Shown piece by piece: positions 55,123-63,546 of a DNA stretch of 64,000 bases (the first letter of the stretch is position 1; every line of letters starts with the position of its first letter). Source of the DNA: Amaricoccus solimangrovi (lineage in GTDB: Bacteria; Pseudomonadota; Alphaproteobacteria; Rhodobacterales; Rhodobacteraceae); assembly GCF_006385685.1 (NCBI RefSeq), contig NZ_VFRP01000004.1:62001-126000 (forward strand). Reading direction: 5' to 3'. Both the position numbers and the translations under genes were made by a program. Under the pieces are notes generated by a model. That model ran no database searches. It was not told the DNA's origin and saw nothing but the letters and a program-made list of their open reading frames with translations.

Positions 55123-56277
55123 ATGCCACATGAAACCGCCGCCCCGCAACCGCTCCGCCTCGCGAATGCGCGTCTCGTGCTGGAGGACAGAGTGTCGCGG
55201 GGCGGCCTCGTCCTGAGCGGGGGGCGGATCGCGGAGATCGTCGCCCCGGACGCCGCCGGAGCGGGCGCGATCGACTGCGCGGGCGACTACCTGCTGCCCG
55301 GTCTCGTCGAACTGCACACCGACAATCTGGAACGCCACCTCCAGCCCCGCCCGGGGGTGCGCTGGCCCGAGACCGCCGCGATCCTCGCCCATGACGCGGA
55401 GATCGCGGGCACCGGGATCACCACCGTCTTCGACGCGCTGCGCGTCGGCTCGCTGGTCGGAAGCAAGGCGGGATATGCGAAATACGCCCGCGGCCTCGCG
55501 ACCGCGATCGGCGGGCTGCGCGGCGCGGGCGCCCTCAAGGCCGATCACCACCTGCACCTGCGCGCAGAGATGTGCTCGGAGACGCTGATCGGGGAACTCG
55601 CCGAATTCCTTCCCGAGGACGGGATCGGCATCGTGAGCCTGATGGACCACACCCCCGGCCAGCGGCAGTTCAGGGATGTCGACCAGATGCGCCGCTATCA
55701 GCGCGGCCGGCTCGACGAGGCGGAGTTCCAGGCCCATGTCGCCCGGCTGCTCGACCTCCGCCGGACCCTCGGCGCCGCGCATGAGCGGGCCGCGGTCGCC
55801 GCCGCGCGGCGGCTTGGCGCGGTGATCGCGAGCCATGATGACACCGACGCGGCCCATGTCGCCACCTCCGCCGCGCATGGCGCGAGCCTCGCGGAATTTC
55901 CGACCACCTCCGAGGCGGCCCGCGCCTGCCGCGCCGCCGGCATCGCGGTGATGATGGGCGCGCCGAACCTGCTGCGCGGGGGATCGCATTCGGGCAATGT
56001 CGCGGCGGCCGAACTGGCCGGAGCCGGGCTGCTCGACATCCTCTCCTCCGACTACATCCCCTCGGCGCTGCTGCTCGGCGCGTTCCGTCTCGGGGAAATG
56101 ACCGGCGACCTGCCGGCCGCGGTCGCGACGGTCACCGCCGCCCCGGCGCGGGCGGCGCGGCTCGCCGACCGCGGCCGGATCGCGCCGGGGCTGCGCGCCG
56201 ATCTCGCGCGGGTCCGGGTGATCGGCGGGCTGCCGGTCGTCCGGGGGGTCTGGGTGGCCGGGGCGAGGGTGGCCTGA
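55123..56277 (+). CDS. phnM: Alpha-D-ribose 1-methylphosphonate 5-triphosphate diphosphatase
   Basis: PhnM is an amidohydrolase-superfamily enzyme that removes pyrophosphate from ribose-methylphosphonate triphosphate in the C-P lyase pathway. The binuclear metal site residues are visible in GLVELHTDNLERHLQPRPGVRW, the DHHLHLRAEM histidines, SLMDHTPGQRQF, ASHDDTDAAHV and SSDYIPSALLLGAF. Length is 384 residues from the ATG at 55123. An ATG at 55108 is possible. The core C-P lyase genes are absent nearby, so the pathway must be completed elsewhere or this is a relic pair. Confidence 0.93.
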   Translation: MPHETAAPQPLRLANARLVLEDRVSRGGLVLSGGRIAEIVAPDAAGAGAIDCAGDYLLPGLVELHTDNLERHLQPRPGVRWPETAAILAHDAEIAGTGITTVFDALRVGSLVGSKAGYAKYARGLATAIGGLRGAGALKADHHLHLRAEMCSETLIGELAEFLPEDGIGIVSLMDHTPGQRQFRDVDQMRRYQRGRLDEAEFQAHVARLLDLRRTLGAAHERAAVAAARRLGAVIASHDDTDAAHVATSAAHGASLAEFPTTSEAARACRAAGIAVMMGAPNLLRGGSHSGNVAAAELAGAGLLDILSSDYIPSALLLGAFRLGEMTGDLPAAVATVTAAPARAARLADRGRIAPGLRADLARVRVIGGLPVVRGVWVAGARVA

Positions 56278-56364
56278 GAGCGGAAGCTTCGGGGAGGCGG
56301 CCTTGATCTCGGCGCGCGGGCCTGTTCACATGGGGCCGACAGTGGCCATCCGGACCGGCTCCCC

Positions 56365-57138
56365 ATGCTCTCCTACCAGCACGTCTATCACGCCGGCAAC
56401 GCGGCCGACCTGCACAAGCATATCGTGCTCGCGGAACTGCTGAGCCGGCTGACGCGCAAGCCCCGGCCGATCAGCTATGTCGAGACCCATGCCGGGCGGG
56501 GCGTCTACGACCTCGCCGCGCCCGAGGCGATCAAGACCGGCGAGGCGGCGCGCGGGATCGACCGGCTGGCGCCCGACGCCGCCTCGCCCTATGGCGCCGC
56601 GCTCGCGGCCTTCCGCGCGCGCCACGGCGCCCGCGCCTATCCCGGCTCGCCCGCGCTCGCCCGCGCGCTGCTCCGGCCCGAGGACCGGATCTGGCTCATG
56701 GAACTGCACCCGGCCGAGCACGCCGCGCTCGCCGCGGCGATGGCGGGCGGCGGCGTCGCGATCCACCGCCGCGACGGGCGCGAGGGCGTGCTCGCGCTCG
56801 CCCCGTTCAAGCCGCGCCGCGGGCTCGTGCTGGTCGACCCCTCCTACGAGGTGAAGGACGAATACGCCGAGACGGCGGCCTTCTGTCGCAGGCTGGTCCA
56901 GAAATGGCCCGAGGCGGCGATCCTCGTCTGGTACCCGATCCTGCCCGCCGGCCGGCACGCGGAACTGCTCGACGGGCTGGCCGCGCTGCCGCTCCGCCTC
57001 GACGAGACGCGGTTCCGCGAGGCGCCGGAGCGGGGCATGACCGGCTCCGGCCTCATCCTGATCAACGGGCCGCACGGATCGGAAGCCGCCTTCGCGGCGG
57101 CGCACCGCCTCGCGGCGCCGGTGCTGTCTCCCGCCTGA
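56365..57138 (+). CDS. rlmJ: 23S rRNA (adenine(2030)-N6)-methyltransferase
   Basis: RlmJ methylates A2030 of 23S rRNA before ribosome assembly is complete. The 257-residue protein shows MLSYQHVYHAGNAADLHKHIVLAELL at the start, ETHAGRGVYDL as the SAM-binding motif, and LVDPSYEVKDEY as the catalytic DPPY-like motif with Ser in place of the second Pro. VWYPILPAGRH completes the family profile. It is a single gene between phnM and vanZ. Confidence 0.94.
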   Translation: MLSYQHVYHAGNAADLHKHIVLAELLSRLTRKPRPISYVETHAGRGVYDLAAPEAIKTGEAARGIDRLAPDAASPYGAALAAFRARHGARAYPGSPALARALLRPEDRIWLMELHPAEHAALAAAMAGGGVAIHRRDGREGVLALAPFKPRRGLVLVDPSYEVKDEYAETAAFCRRLVQKWPEAAILVWYPILPAGRHAELLDGLAALPLRLDETRFREAPERGMTGSGLILINGPHGSEAAFAAAHRLAAPVLSPA

Positions 57139-57202
57139 GACCCGCGACAATTTGATGGATCGAACCGCTTTCCTTCCCGCGCGGAACGCGTAGATTGCTG
57201 CG

Positions 57203-57616
57203 ATGCGGTATCTCGTCTCGCTCAACCAGCGCTACTGGCCCGTCCTGGTGCTCGTCCTGCTCGTCCTCGTGACGGCGGGCAGCCTCGATCCGGGGCACGA
57301 GCCGCTGCCGGGCTTCCTGCCCTGGGACAAGGCGCGGCACTTCCTCGCATACGCCGCCGTCGCCTTCCCGATCGCGCTGGCCCGGCCGCGCCGCTGGGGC
57401 TGGATGATGCTCGGGCTGCTCGGCTGGGGGCTCGCGATCGAGTTCATCCAGCCCGCCGTGGGGCGGGACCAGGACATGCGCGATTTCCTCGCCAATTCCT
57501 CCGGGGTGCTGCTCGCGGTCCTGCTGTCGGAGACGCTGCGCCGGCTCGCCCTCGCCTTCCGGCGCGGCGTTCAGTCCCTGCCCTTGCGCAGGATCAGCCC
57601 CTTCGACGGATCGTAG
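57203..57616 (+). CDS. VanZ-family small membrane protein
   Basis: This is a 137-residue protein with about four hydrophobic helices. The VanZ pattern is visible: TAGSLDPGHEPLPGF, then WDKARHFLAYAAVAFPIAL, and EFIQPAVGRDQDMRDFLANSSGVLLA. VanZ itself gives low-level teicoplanin resistance, but most homologues have unknown function. The last 46 bp overlap, on the opposite strand, the 3' end of the ABC permease gene, so its C-terminal tail is encoded antisense to that gene. Confidence 0.85.
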   Translation: MRYLVSLNQRYWPVLVLVLLVLVTAGSLDPGHEPLPGFLPWDKARHFLAYAAVAFPIALARPRRWGWMMLGLLGWGLAIEFIQPAVGRDQDMRDFLANSSGVLLAVLLSETLRRLALAFRRGVQSLPLRRISPFDGS

Positions 57617-58392
57617 GCGATCACCGCGAGCGCGAGGAAGACGATGCCGCAGGCCACCACCACGCCGAGCGAGAGCCAGTTGATCCGCAGATAGAAGGCG
57701 AAGCGGATGAGTTCGACCGCGTGGGTGAACGGATTGAACTGCGCGATCCGCCAGAGCAGCACGCTCGATTCGCGGATCCGCCAGAGCGGGTAGAGCGCGG
57801 AGGAGGCGAAGAACATCGGGAAGATGACGAAATTCATCACGCCCGCGAAATTCTCGAGCTGCCGGATCACCGAGGAGAGCAGCAGCCCGAAGGCGCCGAA
57901 CATCAGCCCCGAGAGGATCAGCGCCGGCAGGACCGCGAGATGGCCGAGCGGCGGCGGCTCGATCCCCCAGAGCCAGGCGACCAGCACGAAGGCGTAGACC
58001 TGCAGCACCGAGACCGCGACGCCCCCGGCGAGCTTCGAGGTCAGCAGGAACCAGCGCGGAAAGGGGCTCACGAGCAGGGTGCGCATCGCCCCGGTCTCGC
58101 GGTCGTAGACCATCGAGAGCGAGCTCTGCATCCCCGCGAAGAGCAGGATCATCGCGCAGAGCCCCGGCATGACATAGGTGTCATAGAGCACATAGGTCTC
58201 GTAGGGCGGGATGATCGACATGCCGAGCACGGCGCGGAAGCCGGCGGCGAAGATGAAGAGCCAGACGAGCGGACGCACCAGCGCCGAGAGGAACCGCTCG
58301 CGCTGCCGGGTGAAGCGCATCGTCTCGCGCCAGACGATGCCGCGCAGCGCCCGCAGGCGGCCGCGCCAGGAAAGATCGCCCGCCGGGGTCAT
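57571..58392 (-). CDS. ABC-2 type permease of a PQQ-alcohol-dehydrogenase-associated system (PedC-like)
   Basis: This is a 273-residue ABC-2 permease with six helices. It has the family stretch MQSSLSMVYDRETGAMRTLLVSPFPRWFLLTSKL and RIAQFNPFTHAVELIRFAFY. Its order with the ATPase, a cupredoxin-like protein, a beta-propeller and a binding protein matches the conserved PQQ-dependent alcohol dehydrogenase ABC cluster. PedC of Pseudomonas putida and LutF of Methylobacterium are the counterparts, both tied to lanthanide-dependent growth. It is coupled to the ATPase by an ATGA overlap. Confidence 0.88.
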   Translation of the reverse strand: MTPAGDLSWRGRLRALRGIVWRETMRFTRQRERFLSALVRPLVWLFIFAAGFRAVLGMSIIPPYETYVLYDTYVMPGLCAMILLFAGMQSSLSMVYDRETGAMRTLLVSPFPRWFLLTSKLAGGVAVSVLQVYAFVLVAWLWGIEPPPLGHLAVLPALILSGLMFGAFGLLLSSVIRQLENFAGVMNFVIFPMFFASSALYPLWRIRESSVLLWRIAQFNPFTHAVELIRFAFYLRINWLSLGVVVACGIVFLALAVIAYDPSKGLILRKGRD

Positions 58393-59132
58393 GCCCGCGC
58401 CTCCGCCTCGCCGGCCGCGCCGGTGAGGTCGAGGAAGGCGGGGGCGAGGCCCTTGTCGCCCGCGATCTCCGCCGCCGACGCCTCGGCGCGCACCCGCCCC
58501 CGGTGCAGCACGACGACCCGGTCCTCCGGTTCGATCTCCTCGAAGATATGGGTGGCCCAGAGCACGCCCATGCCCTCCCGCGCGACCAGATCGCGCACGA
58601 GCCGCCCGACCTCGGCGCGCGCGCGCACGTCGAGCCCGGCCGTCGCCTCGTCGAGCAGCAGGAGCGCGGGCCGGTGCATCAGCGCCCGCGCGATCTCCGC
58701 CCGCCGGGTCTGGCCACCGGAAAGCGTCGCCACGCGGGCGTCGTGCTTCTCGCTCAGGCCGACCGCCGCCAGCACCTCGCGCGCGCGGCTCCGCGCCGCG
58801 CCCCGCGCCATGCCGTGGAGCGCGGCGTGATAGCCGAGGTTCTGCGCCACGGTCAGGTCGGCGTCGAGCGCGCGGCTCTGGAACACCACGCCGAGCGCGG
58901 CGAGCGCGGGACCGGGATCGGTCCTGAGATCGTGGCCGAGCACGGCGATATGGCCCGAGCGGCTGTTGTAGAGCCGGGTGATCAGCGAGAAGAGCGTGGT
59001 CTTGCCCGCGCCGTTCACGCCGAGGAGCGCGACGAAGCGCCCCCGGGGAACGGTCAGCGAGACGTCGTCGAGCGCCCGGAGCGCCCCGAACGAGTGGCTG
59101 ACTCCGCCGACGGTAAGCGCGTTCTCTGTCAC
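58389..59132 (-). CDS. ABC ATPase of the PQQ-alcohol-dehydrogenase-associated system (PedB-like)
   Basis: This is a 247-residue ATPase with Walker A GVNGAGKTTLFSLITRLY, Q-loop LGVVFQSRALDADLTVAQNLGYHAALHG, signature LSGGQTRRAEIARALM and Walker B LLLLDEATAGLD, followed by WATHIFEEIEPEDRVVVLHRGR. This matches the ATP-binding subunit of the PQQ-dependent alcohol dehydrogenase ABC family. The start is GTG at 59132. It is expected to power transport, either of a metal or of a metal complex, with the adjacent permease. Confidence 0.9.
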   Translation of the reverse strand: MTENALTVGGVSHSFGALRALDDVSLTVPRGRFVALLGVNGAGKTTLFSLITRLYNSRSGHIAVLGHDLRTDPGPALAALGVVFQSRALDADLTVAQNLGYHAALHGMARGAARSRAREVLAAVGLSEKHDARVATLSGGQTRRAEIARALMHRPALLLLDEATAGLDVRARAEVGRLVRDLVAREGMGVLWATHIFEEIEPEDRVVVLHRGRVRAEASAAEIAGDKGLAPAFLDLTGAAGEAEARA

Positions 59133-59226
59133 CTGGGGACTGGCTCCCTGTTCGCCGCCCGCGAGCTTCGGCCCCGGGCCGGCGCGGGGTCAAGCCCGCC
59201 CCGCCGCCGCGCGCCCTCCCCCGCGA

Positions 59227-59676
59227 TCACTTGATGATGAAGGTGGCCCGCTGCGTCTCGCCGGTCGTGCCGCGGATGCGCAGGTGGTACTGGCCCGGCG
59301 TGATCGCGATGAAGGAGATCCGCGCCTCGCCCTCGTCGTCGAACTCGATCGAATCGAGGCCGAGCGGACGAATCTCGATGTCGTTGATCACGACCTCGTT
59401 GACCCAGACGTTGCGGAAGAGATCCGGCCCCTCGACCGCGGTCTCGGCGGTGCCGTCCGACTTCACGTCGATCCGGTAGTAGCCGCCGGCGTTCAGTTCG
59501 TAGGTGCCCGCGGATTTCATCGCCCCCGCCGTGAGCTCGACCGGATCGAGATCGGTCCGGTTCGACCGCTCCATCAGCCCGGCCGGGCCGATCTCGAGCA
59601 CGCGGTTCTGCGCGAGCGCCATCTGGCCCGCGCCGAGCGCGAGCGCCGAGGCGAGCGCGATCCTCAGGAATGACAT
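59227..59676 (-). CDS. Periplasmic cupredoxin-like protein of the PQQ/ABC cluster
   Basis: This is a 149-residue protein with a signal peptide (cleavage near ALAQNR) and a mainly beta mature domain. YELNAGGYYRIDVKSDGTAETAVEGPDLF and FIAITPGQYHLRIRG resemble a cupredoxin-type fold, but the usual copper ligands (His, Cys, Met) are not present. I recall similar small proteins in quinoprotein-linked ABC clusters. It could bind a metal or act as a chaperone, and function is not established. GGAGG lies 8 bases from the ATG at 59676. It lies between the beta-propeller and ATPase genes. Confidence 0.72.
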   Translation of the reverse strand: MSFLRIALASALALGAGQMALAQNRVLEIGPAGLMERSNRTDLDPVELTAGAMKSAGTYELNAGGYYRIDVKSDGTAETAVEGPDLFRNVWVNEVVINDIEIRPLGLDSIEFDDEGEARISFIAITPGQYHLRIRGTTGETQRATFIIK

Positions 59677-59713
59677 CCGGCGTTCCTCCATCCAGTACGC
59701 ATGTGCTTTTCCG

Positions 59714-60682
59714 TCAGTCCGCCCTGATCGCGACGCCCCAGGGCTGCTCCCCGACCTGGATCGACTTCACGACCTTCAGGTCGTCCACGTCGATCACGGA
59801 GACGTCGTTCGAGATGCCGTTGGTGGTCCAGAGCTGCTTCTCGTCCGGCGAGAAGGCGAGCTGCCAGACGCGCTGACCGACGAGAAGATACTCCTCGACC
59901 TCGAAGCTTTCGCCATCGACGACGGCGACGCGGTTGGCGGGGCCGAGCGCGACGAAGATCTTCTTCCCGTCCTTCGTCACCCGCACGCCGACCGGCTGCA
60001 GCGCCTCCTTCGGCACGCCCGGCACCTCGAAGCCGATCTTGTGGATCACCTCGTGCTTTTCCGGGTCGATCACGCTGACCGTGCCGCCGATCTCGGCGGA
60101 GACGAAGAGCAGCCTGCCATCGTCGGTGAACTGGGCGAAGCGCGGGCGCTGGTCGACGAGCACGTTGGCGACGATCTCGTCCGTCCCGGTGTCGATGAAA
60201 TGCGCCATGTTCGTCGTCTCGGAGGTATTGACGAGGATCTTGCCGTCCGGGCTCACCCCCATCCCCTCGGGCTCGATGCCCACGGGGATCTCGGCCTTGA
60301 CCGTGCCCGAGGCGGTGTCGATCGCGGTGACGAGATTGTCGTCCTCGTTCGCGACGTAGAGGATGGAACCGTCCGGCGTCAGCACGCCGAGTTCCGGATC
60401 CGGACCGGAGGGCAGCGTGCCGAGGATCTCGTGCGTCGCGGCGTCGAGCACCTGCACCGTGTCGTCGTCGGAGGCGAGGATGTAGAGCTTCGCTCCGTCG
60501 GGGCTCATGATGATGCCGCGCGGGCGCTGGCCCACGTCGATCGTGTCGGTGACCTCCATGGTCTCGCCGTCGATCACCGAGACCGAATTGCCGCGCTCGT
60601 TCGAGACGAAGACGGTATAGGCGCCGGCCGGGACCGGCGCGGCGAGGCCCAGCAGGGCGGCGGACGCGAGGAGCTTGCGCAT
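59714..60682 (-). CDS. YVTN beta-propeller protein of the PQQ/ABC cluster
   Basis: This is a periplasmic protein of 322 residues with a signal peptide (cleavage near AGAYTV). It has about seven blades of the YVTN type, each with patterns such as GNSVSVIDGETMEV, GQRPRGIIMSPDGAKLYI and DPELGVLTPDGSILYVANEDDN. It matches the PQQ-dependent catabolism-associated beta-propeller family, which always accompanies the ABC genes found here. A cytochrome-free propeller in this location may scaffold or deliver a ligand to the transporter. The ATG at 60682 is 17 bp after the binding-protein stop. Confidence 0.88.
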   Translation of the reverse strand: MRKLLASAALLGLAAPVPAGAYTVFVSNERGNSVSVIDGETMEVTDTIDVGQRPRGIIMSPDGAKLYILASDDDTVQVLDAATHEILGTLPSGPDPELGVLTPDGSILYVANEDDNLVTAIDTASGTVKAEIPVGIEPEGMGVSPDGKILVNTSETTNMAHFIDTGTDEIVANVLVDQRPRFAQFTDDGRLLFVSAEIGGTVSVIDPEKHEVIHKIGFEVPGVPKEALQPVGVRVTKDGKKIFVALGPANRVAVVDGESFEVEEYLLVGQRVWQLAFSPDEKQLWTTNGISNDVSVIDVDDLKVVKSIQVGEQPWGVAIRAD

Positions 60683-60699
60683 GGGTCTGCCTTTCGGGG

Positions 60700-61905
60700 T
60701 CACTTGAAGGAGCACTTCGTCTCGGGCGCGTCGGTCCCGAGCGTGTCGAGCGGCGTCACCTGGTGCAGGAACCCGTCCTGCGGCGAGACCGAGACCACGA
60801 GGTGGTCGGAGGCGAGCAGGACCGGCTGGCGCAACTGGTGGTCCCAGGGGCGGTAGTTGACCGGCTGGCCCTTGAAGGCGGCGAGCTGCAGGTCGGGACT
60901 CCCGATATAGGCGGCCATCGCGGCGAGGCCGGTGTCGGGCGCGCGCGTCGCGGCCTCCCCCAGCGTGCGGATCGCGAGCCAGGCGTTGTAGTCGAGCGGC
61001 CGCATCGGCCGGCCCGCCCGCTTCTCGAAGCGCGTCTGCAGCTGCGCGCCGCCCCAGGCATCCGCCGCCGGGCTCCAGGTCGTGGGCGTGAGCCCGGCGG
61101 AGCCCACCACGGGGCGCGGATCCCAGGTGTGATAGGGGAGATAGGCGGCGAAGACCTCGTTCTCGTCGGCGGCGACGAGCACGTCGTGATCGGGGGCGGA
61201 CTGGGTGAAGACCGGTATCTGTGCCTGGACCTGCGCGAGACCGGTATCGGTCTGGCGCGAGCCGCCGGTATCCTCGAAGACCCGGGTCTCGACGATCTTC
61301 CCGCCGAACTTCTTCGCCGAATGCGCGTAGGCCTCGCCGAGCGCTCTGTCGCCCGGGTGGGAGCCTTCGACGAGGAACCATTTCGGCCAGCGCTTCCAGG
61401 CGAGGAACTGCGCGACCGCGTCGGTGCCCATCGACCGGCTGAGCGCGACGTGGAAGACGTTGGCGCGGCAGTCGGCGTTGCGCAACGCGTCATCCGGCGC
61501 CTGGGCGTTGAAGAGGATCGCGCCCTTTCCGGCGGCGTCCGACATCGCCAGAAGTTCCGGCGCGTCGGCGAGCGCCACGATGTAGTCGACCCCCTTCGCG
61601 ACCAGATCGCGGACGGCCGCCGCCGCCTCGCCCGGCTTCGCCTCGACGGTCTCGAGCGTGAAGCTCTGGCCCATGAAGGCGCCGGTCGTGTTGTTGTCGC
61701 CGGTCCCGAGCTCGGCGCCGGCGAAGCCGAGATCCGCGGGCGGCAGGTCGACGCGGGAGATCGGCAGCGGACGGTCGTAATCGACCCGCACCACCGCCGC
61801 GGCGACCACCGCCTTCGCCGCGCCGGCGGGGGCGCCGGTCTGGCCGAAGGCGGTGCCGGCGCAGCAGAAGGCCGCGGTTGCGATGATCGCGCGAAGCGAG
61901 GTCAT
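60700..61905 (-). CDS. Periplasmic binding protein of the PQQ-alcohol-dehydrogenase ABC system (PedA/LutA-like)
   Basis: This is a 401-residue periplasmic type I binding protein (branched-chain amino-acid binding fold) with a signal peptide (cleavage near AFGQTG). It matches the ABC substrate-binding family specific to PQQ-dependent alcohol dehydrogenase systems through RNADCRANVFHVALSRSMGTDAVAQFLAWKRW and the conserved C-terminal ETKCSF. In Methylobacterium the corresponding LutA belongs to a lanthanide uptake locus. It is the first gene of a five-gene operon running left and is divergent from the DUF3280-like gene. Confidence 0.88.
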   Translation of the reverse strand: MTSLRAIIATAAFCCAGTAFGQTGAPAGAAKAVVAAAVVRVDYDRPLPISRVDLPPADLGFAGAELGTGDNNTTGAFMGQSFTLETVEAKPGEAAAAVRDLVAKGVDYIVALADAPELLAMSDAAGKGAILFNAQAPDDALRNADCRANVFHVALSRSMGTDAVAQFLAWKRWPKWFLVEGSHPGDRALGEAYAHSAKKFGGKIVETRVFEDTGGSRQTDTGLAQVQAQIPVFTQSAPDHDVLVAADENEVFAAYLPYHTWDPRPVVGSAGLTPTTWSPAADAWGGAQLQTRFEKRAGRPMRPLDYNAWLAIRTLGEAATRAPDTGLAAMAAYIGSPDLQLAAFKGQPVNYRPWDHQLRQPVLLASDHLVVSVSPQDGFLHQVTPLDTLGTDAPETKCSFK

Positions 61906-62120
61906 GGCCGGTTCTCCCCCGCGCCCCCGGGCGCGACTTTCCGGGGTCCGCGCCCCGGTTCCGCGTCATACCTCGCAAGCTCCGCCGCCGCTTGTCCACC
62001 GGAAAGACCGGAACTCACGCGAATTTCGGAGAAAAAGAGTCGGGATCCGATCGTCCGGCCCCCGCCCCTTTCCGTGAACTTCGACCTTGGTACCATGGCG
62101 GGGACAGTCCGGAGGCCCTC

Positions 62121-62630
62121 ATGACCCGTCTGAACCCCGCCCTGATTCTCGCCCTGACGTTCGCTCTGGTCCAGCCGGCCGCGGCGGAGGAGCTCTGGCA
62201 GGGGCGCTCGGCCGCCTTCTTCGGGGCGCACTGGATCGATACGTCGACCGAGGGCGCGATCAACGGCCCGCGCGCGGACGAGACCGCGCGTGTCCGGATG
62301 CTCGACGACTATATCGCCGAGGGGCTGAGGGCGGGCGGGCTCACGCTCGTCGATCTCGGCCCCGCGGAGGCGAAGCTGGCCGCGGTCAGGAACCCCGAAC
62401 ATTGCAACGGCTGCGACGTGAGGATCGCGCGCGAGCTTGGCGCGGATTATTCCGTGGTCGCCGAGGTCCAGAAGGTCTCGAACCTGATCCTCGCGATCAA
62501 CATCTACGTCCGCGACGCCGCGACCGGAGCGCAGCTGCGCGGCCAGGCGGTGGATATCCGCGGCAATACCGACGAGAGCTGGCGGCGCGGCGCGCGCTAC
62601 ATCCTGAGGAACAACATCTTCGCGCAGTGA
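62121..62630 (+). CDS. DUF3280/DUF2380-like secreted protein
   Basis: The 169-residue product has a signal peptide (cleavage near AAAEEL). It has a single domain with FFGAHWIDTSTEG, a CNGC pair in EHCNGCDVRIARELGADYSVVAEVQKVSNLILAINIYVRD, and RGNTDESWRRGARYIL. I recall this family beside quinoprotein alcohol dehydrogenases. No function is established. The two cysteines could form a disulfide or bind a metal. GGAGG lies 5 bases from the ATG. A cloverleaf-like inverted-repeat array follows the stop at once. Confidence 0.8.
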   Translation: MTRLNPALILALTFALVQPAAAEELWQGRSAAFFGAHWIDTSTEGAINGPRADETARVRMLDDYIAEGLRAGGLTLVDLGPAEAKLAAVRNPEHCNGCDVRIARELGADYSVVAEVQKVSNLILAINIYVRDAATGAQLRGQAVDIRGNTDESWRRGARYILRNNIFAQ

Positions 62631-62633
62631 AAG

Positions 62634-62740
62634 GCGTCCCTCCGGGACGCGGCGGAGCGGCCCTTTGGCCGCGAGTCCGGTTTCTCCCCGCCTGTTGGCG
62701 GGGCCCCTCGCTCCGGAGCCTGACGGCTCCTGCGCGGACT
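62634..62740. repeat. Array of four tight hairpins with an enclosing stem
   Basis: Four consecutive perfect stems lie here: GCGTCCC/GGGACGC (62634-62650), GCGGCC/GGCCGC (62657-62672), CCCCGCC/GGCGGGG (62686-62703) and GGAGCC/GGCTCC (62715-62730). Loops are 3-4 bases. AGTCCG (62674-62679) pairs with CGGACT (62735-62740) and encloses the last two. The region has no ORF. It could be a terminator-like repeat, an intergenic repeat family, or a structured RNA. Confidence 0.6.
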
Positions 62741-62838
62741 GCCCGATAGATTTCATGCCCATATGAAACATGAGGAAGAAGCGAGCTTGAGGGGAGCACC
62801 CGGCGGGGCGAACAGCCGGCGGGGTTTCGGCGCCGCGC

Positions 62839-63546
62839 TCAGGGCGCGGCGGGAGCGGGCCGGGCCGGATCGGGCGCGACATGAGGCCTGACGCGCTCGA
62901 GCGGCCATCCTTGCGCGGCCCATCCGTCGGTGCCGGCGGGGTACCAGAAGATCCGGGCGTAACCCGTCTCCACCGCGCGTTTCGCGCCGTTCCAGGACAT
63001 CCAGCAGTCCTGCTTGCAGAAGAAGACCATGGGCGCGTCCATCCGCCCCCCCGAGAGTCCGGCGAGGGCGTCGAGGAAGTAGCGCTCCGTGGCGGGGTCG
63101 AGCGCGTCGTAGCCGGTGTTCGCGAGCCAGGTCGCGCCCGGGATCGTCTCGTGGGGCGGGTCGCGCCAGAGCGTGCCGGCCGGCAGGTTCGCGGGCCTGA
63201 CCGGAGTCGGAAGCAGGTCGACGAAGGGGATGCCGGCGCGCCAGAGCGCATGCGCCGCCGCGTCCCCGATCACCTCCGCGCCTTTCAGCGTCGCGGGAAC
63301 CGGCGAACGGTAGGGTTCGCCGTGATAGCTATCGGGCTCTGGAACCTCATCCGTCGCCGCCTCCGGCCGGGCGGCGGGCGGCTCCGCCTCCGCGCCGGCC
63401 GGGCGCGGGGGCGGCGGCGCGGCGGCGAGCCCCTCGCGCGCGGCGGGAGGCGGAACGCCCTCCTGCGCGGCGCGCGCGGCGGCGGGCGCGGCGAGGACGG
63501 CGAGGGCGCTCAGGCAGAGCGCGCCCGCCGTCCCCGCCCGGGTCAT
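62839..63546 (-). CDS. PQQ-dependent catabolism-associated CXXCW-motif, rhodanese-like protein
   Basis: This is a 235-residue protein with a signal peptide (cleavage near ARAAQE), a Pro/Ala-rich linker to about residue 70 and a rhodanese-like domain. The defining motif appears as FFCKQDCWMSWNGAKRA, that is Cys-three residues-Cys-Trp. WLANTGYDALDPATERYF and RIFWYPAGTDGWAAQGWPL complete the family pattern. It is restricted to PQQ alcohol-oxidation clusters and is presumably periplasmic, perhaps in redox or metal handling. Its start overlaps the stop of the MoxJ-like gene (ATGA). Confidence 0.88.
   Translation of the reverse strand: MTRAGTAGALCLSALAVLAAPAAARAAQEGVPPPAAREGLAAAPPPPRPAGAEAEPPAARPEAATDEVPEPDSYHGEPYRSPVPATLKGAEVIGDAAAHALWRAGIPFVDLLPTPVRPANLPAGTLWRDPPHETIPGATWLANTGYDALDPATERYFLDALAGLSGGRMDAPMVFFCKQDCWMSWNGAKRAVETGYARIFWYPAGTDGWAAQGWPLERVRPHVAPDPARPAPAAP

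Noticed and set aside
59227-59676. EF-hand-like loop DVKSDGTAETAVE, as in lanmodulin
   Set aside because: Positions 3 and 12 of the loop carry Lys and Val, so it does not fit an EF-hand metal loop.
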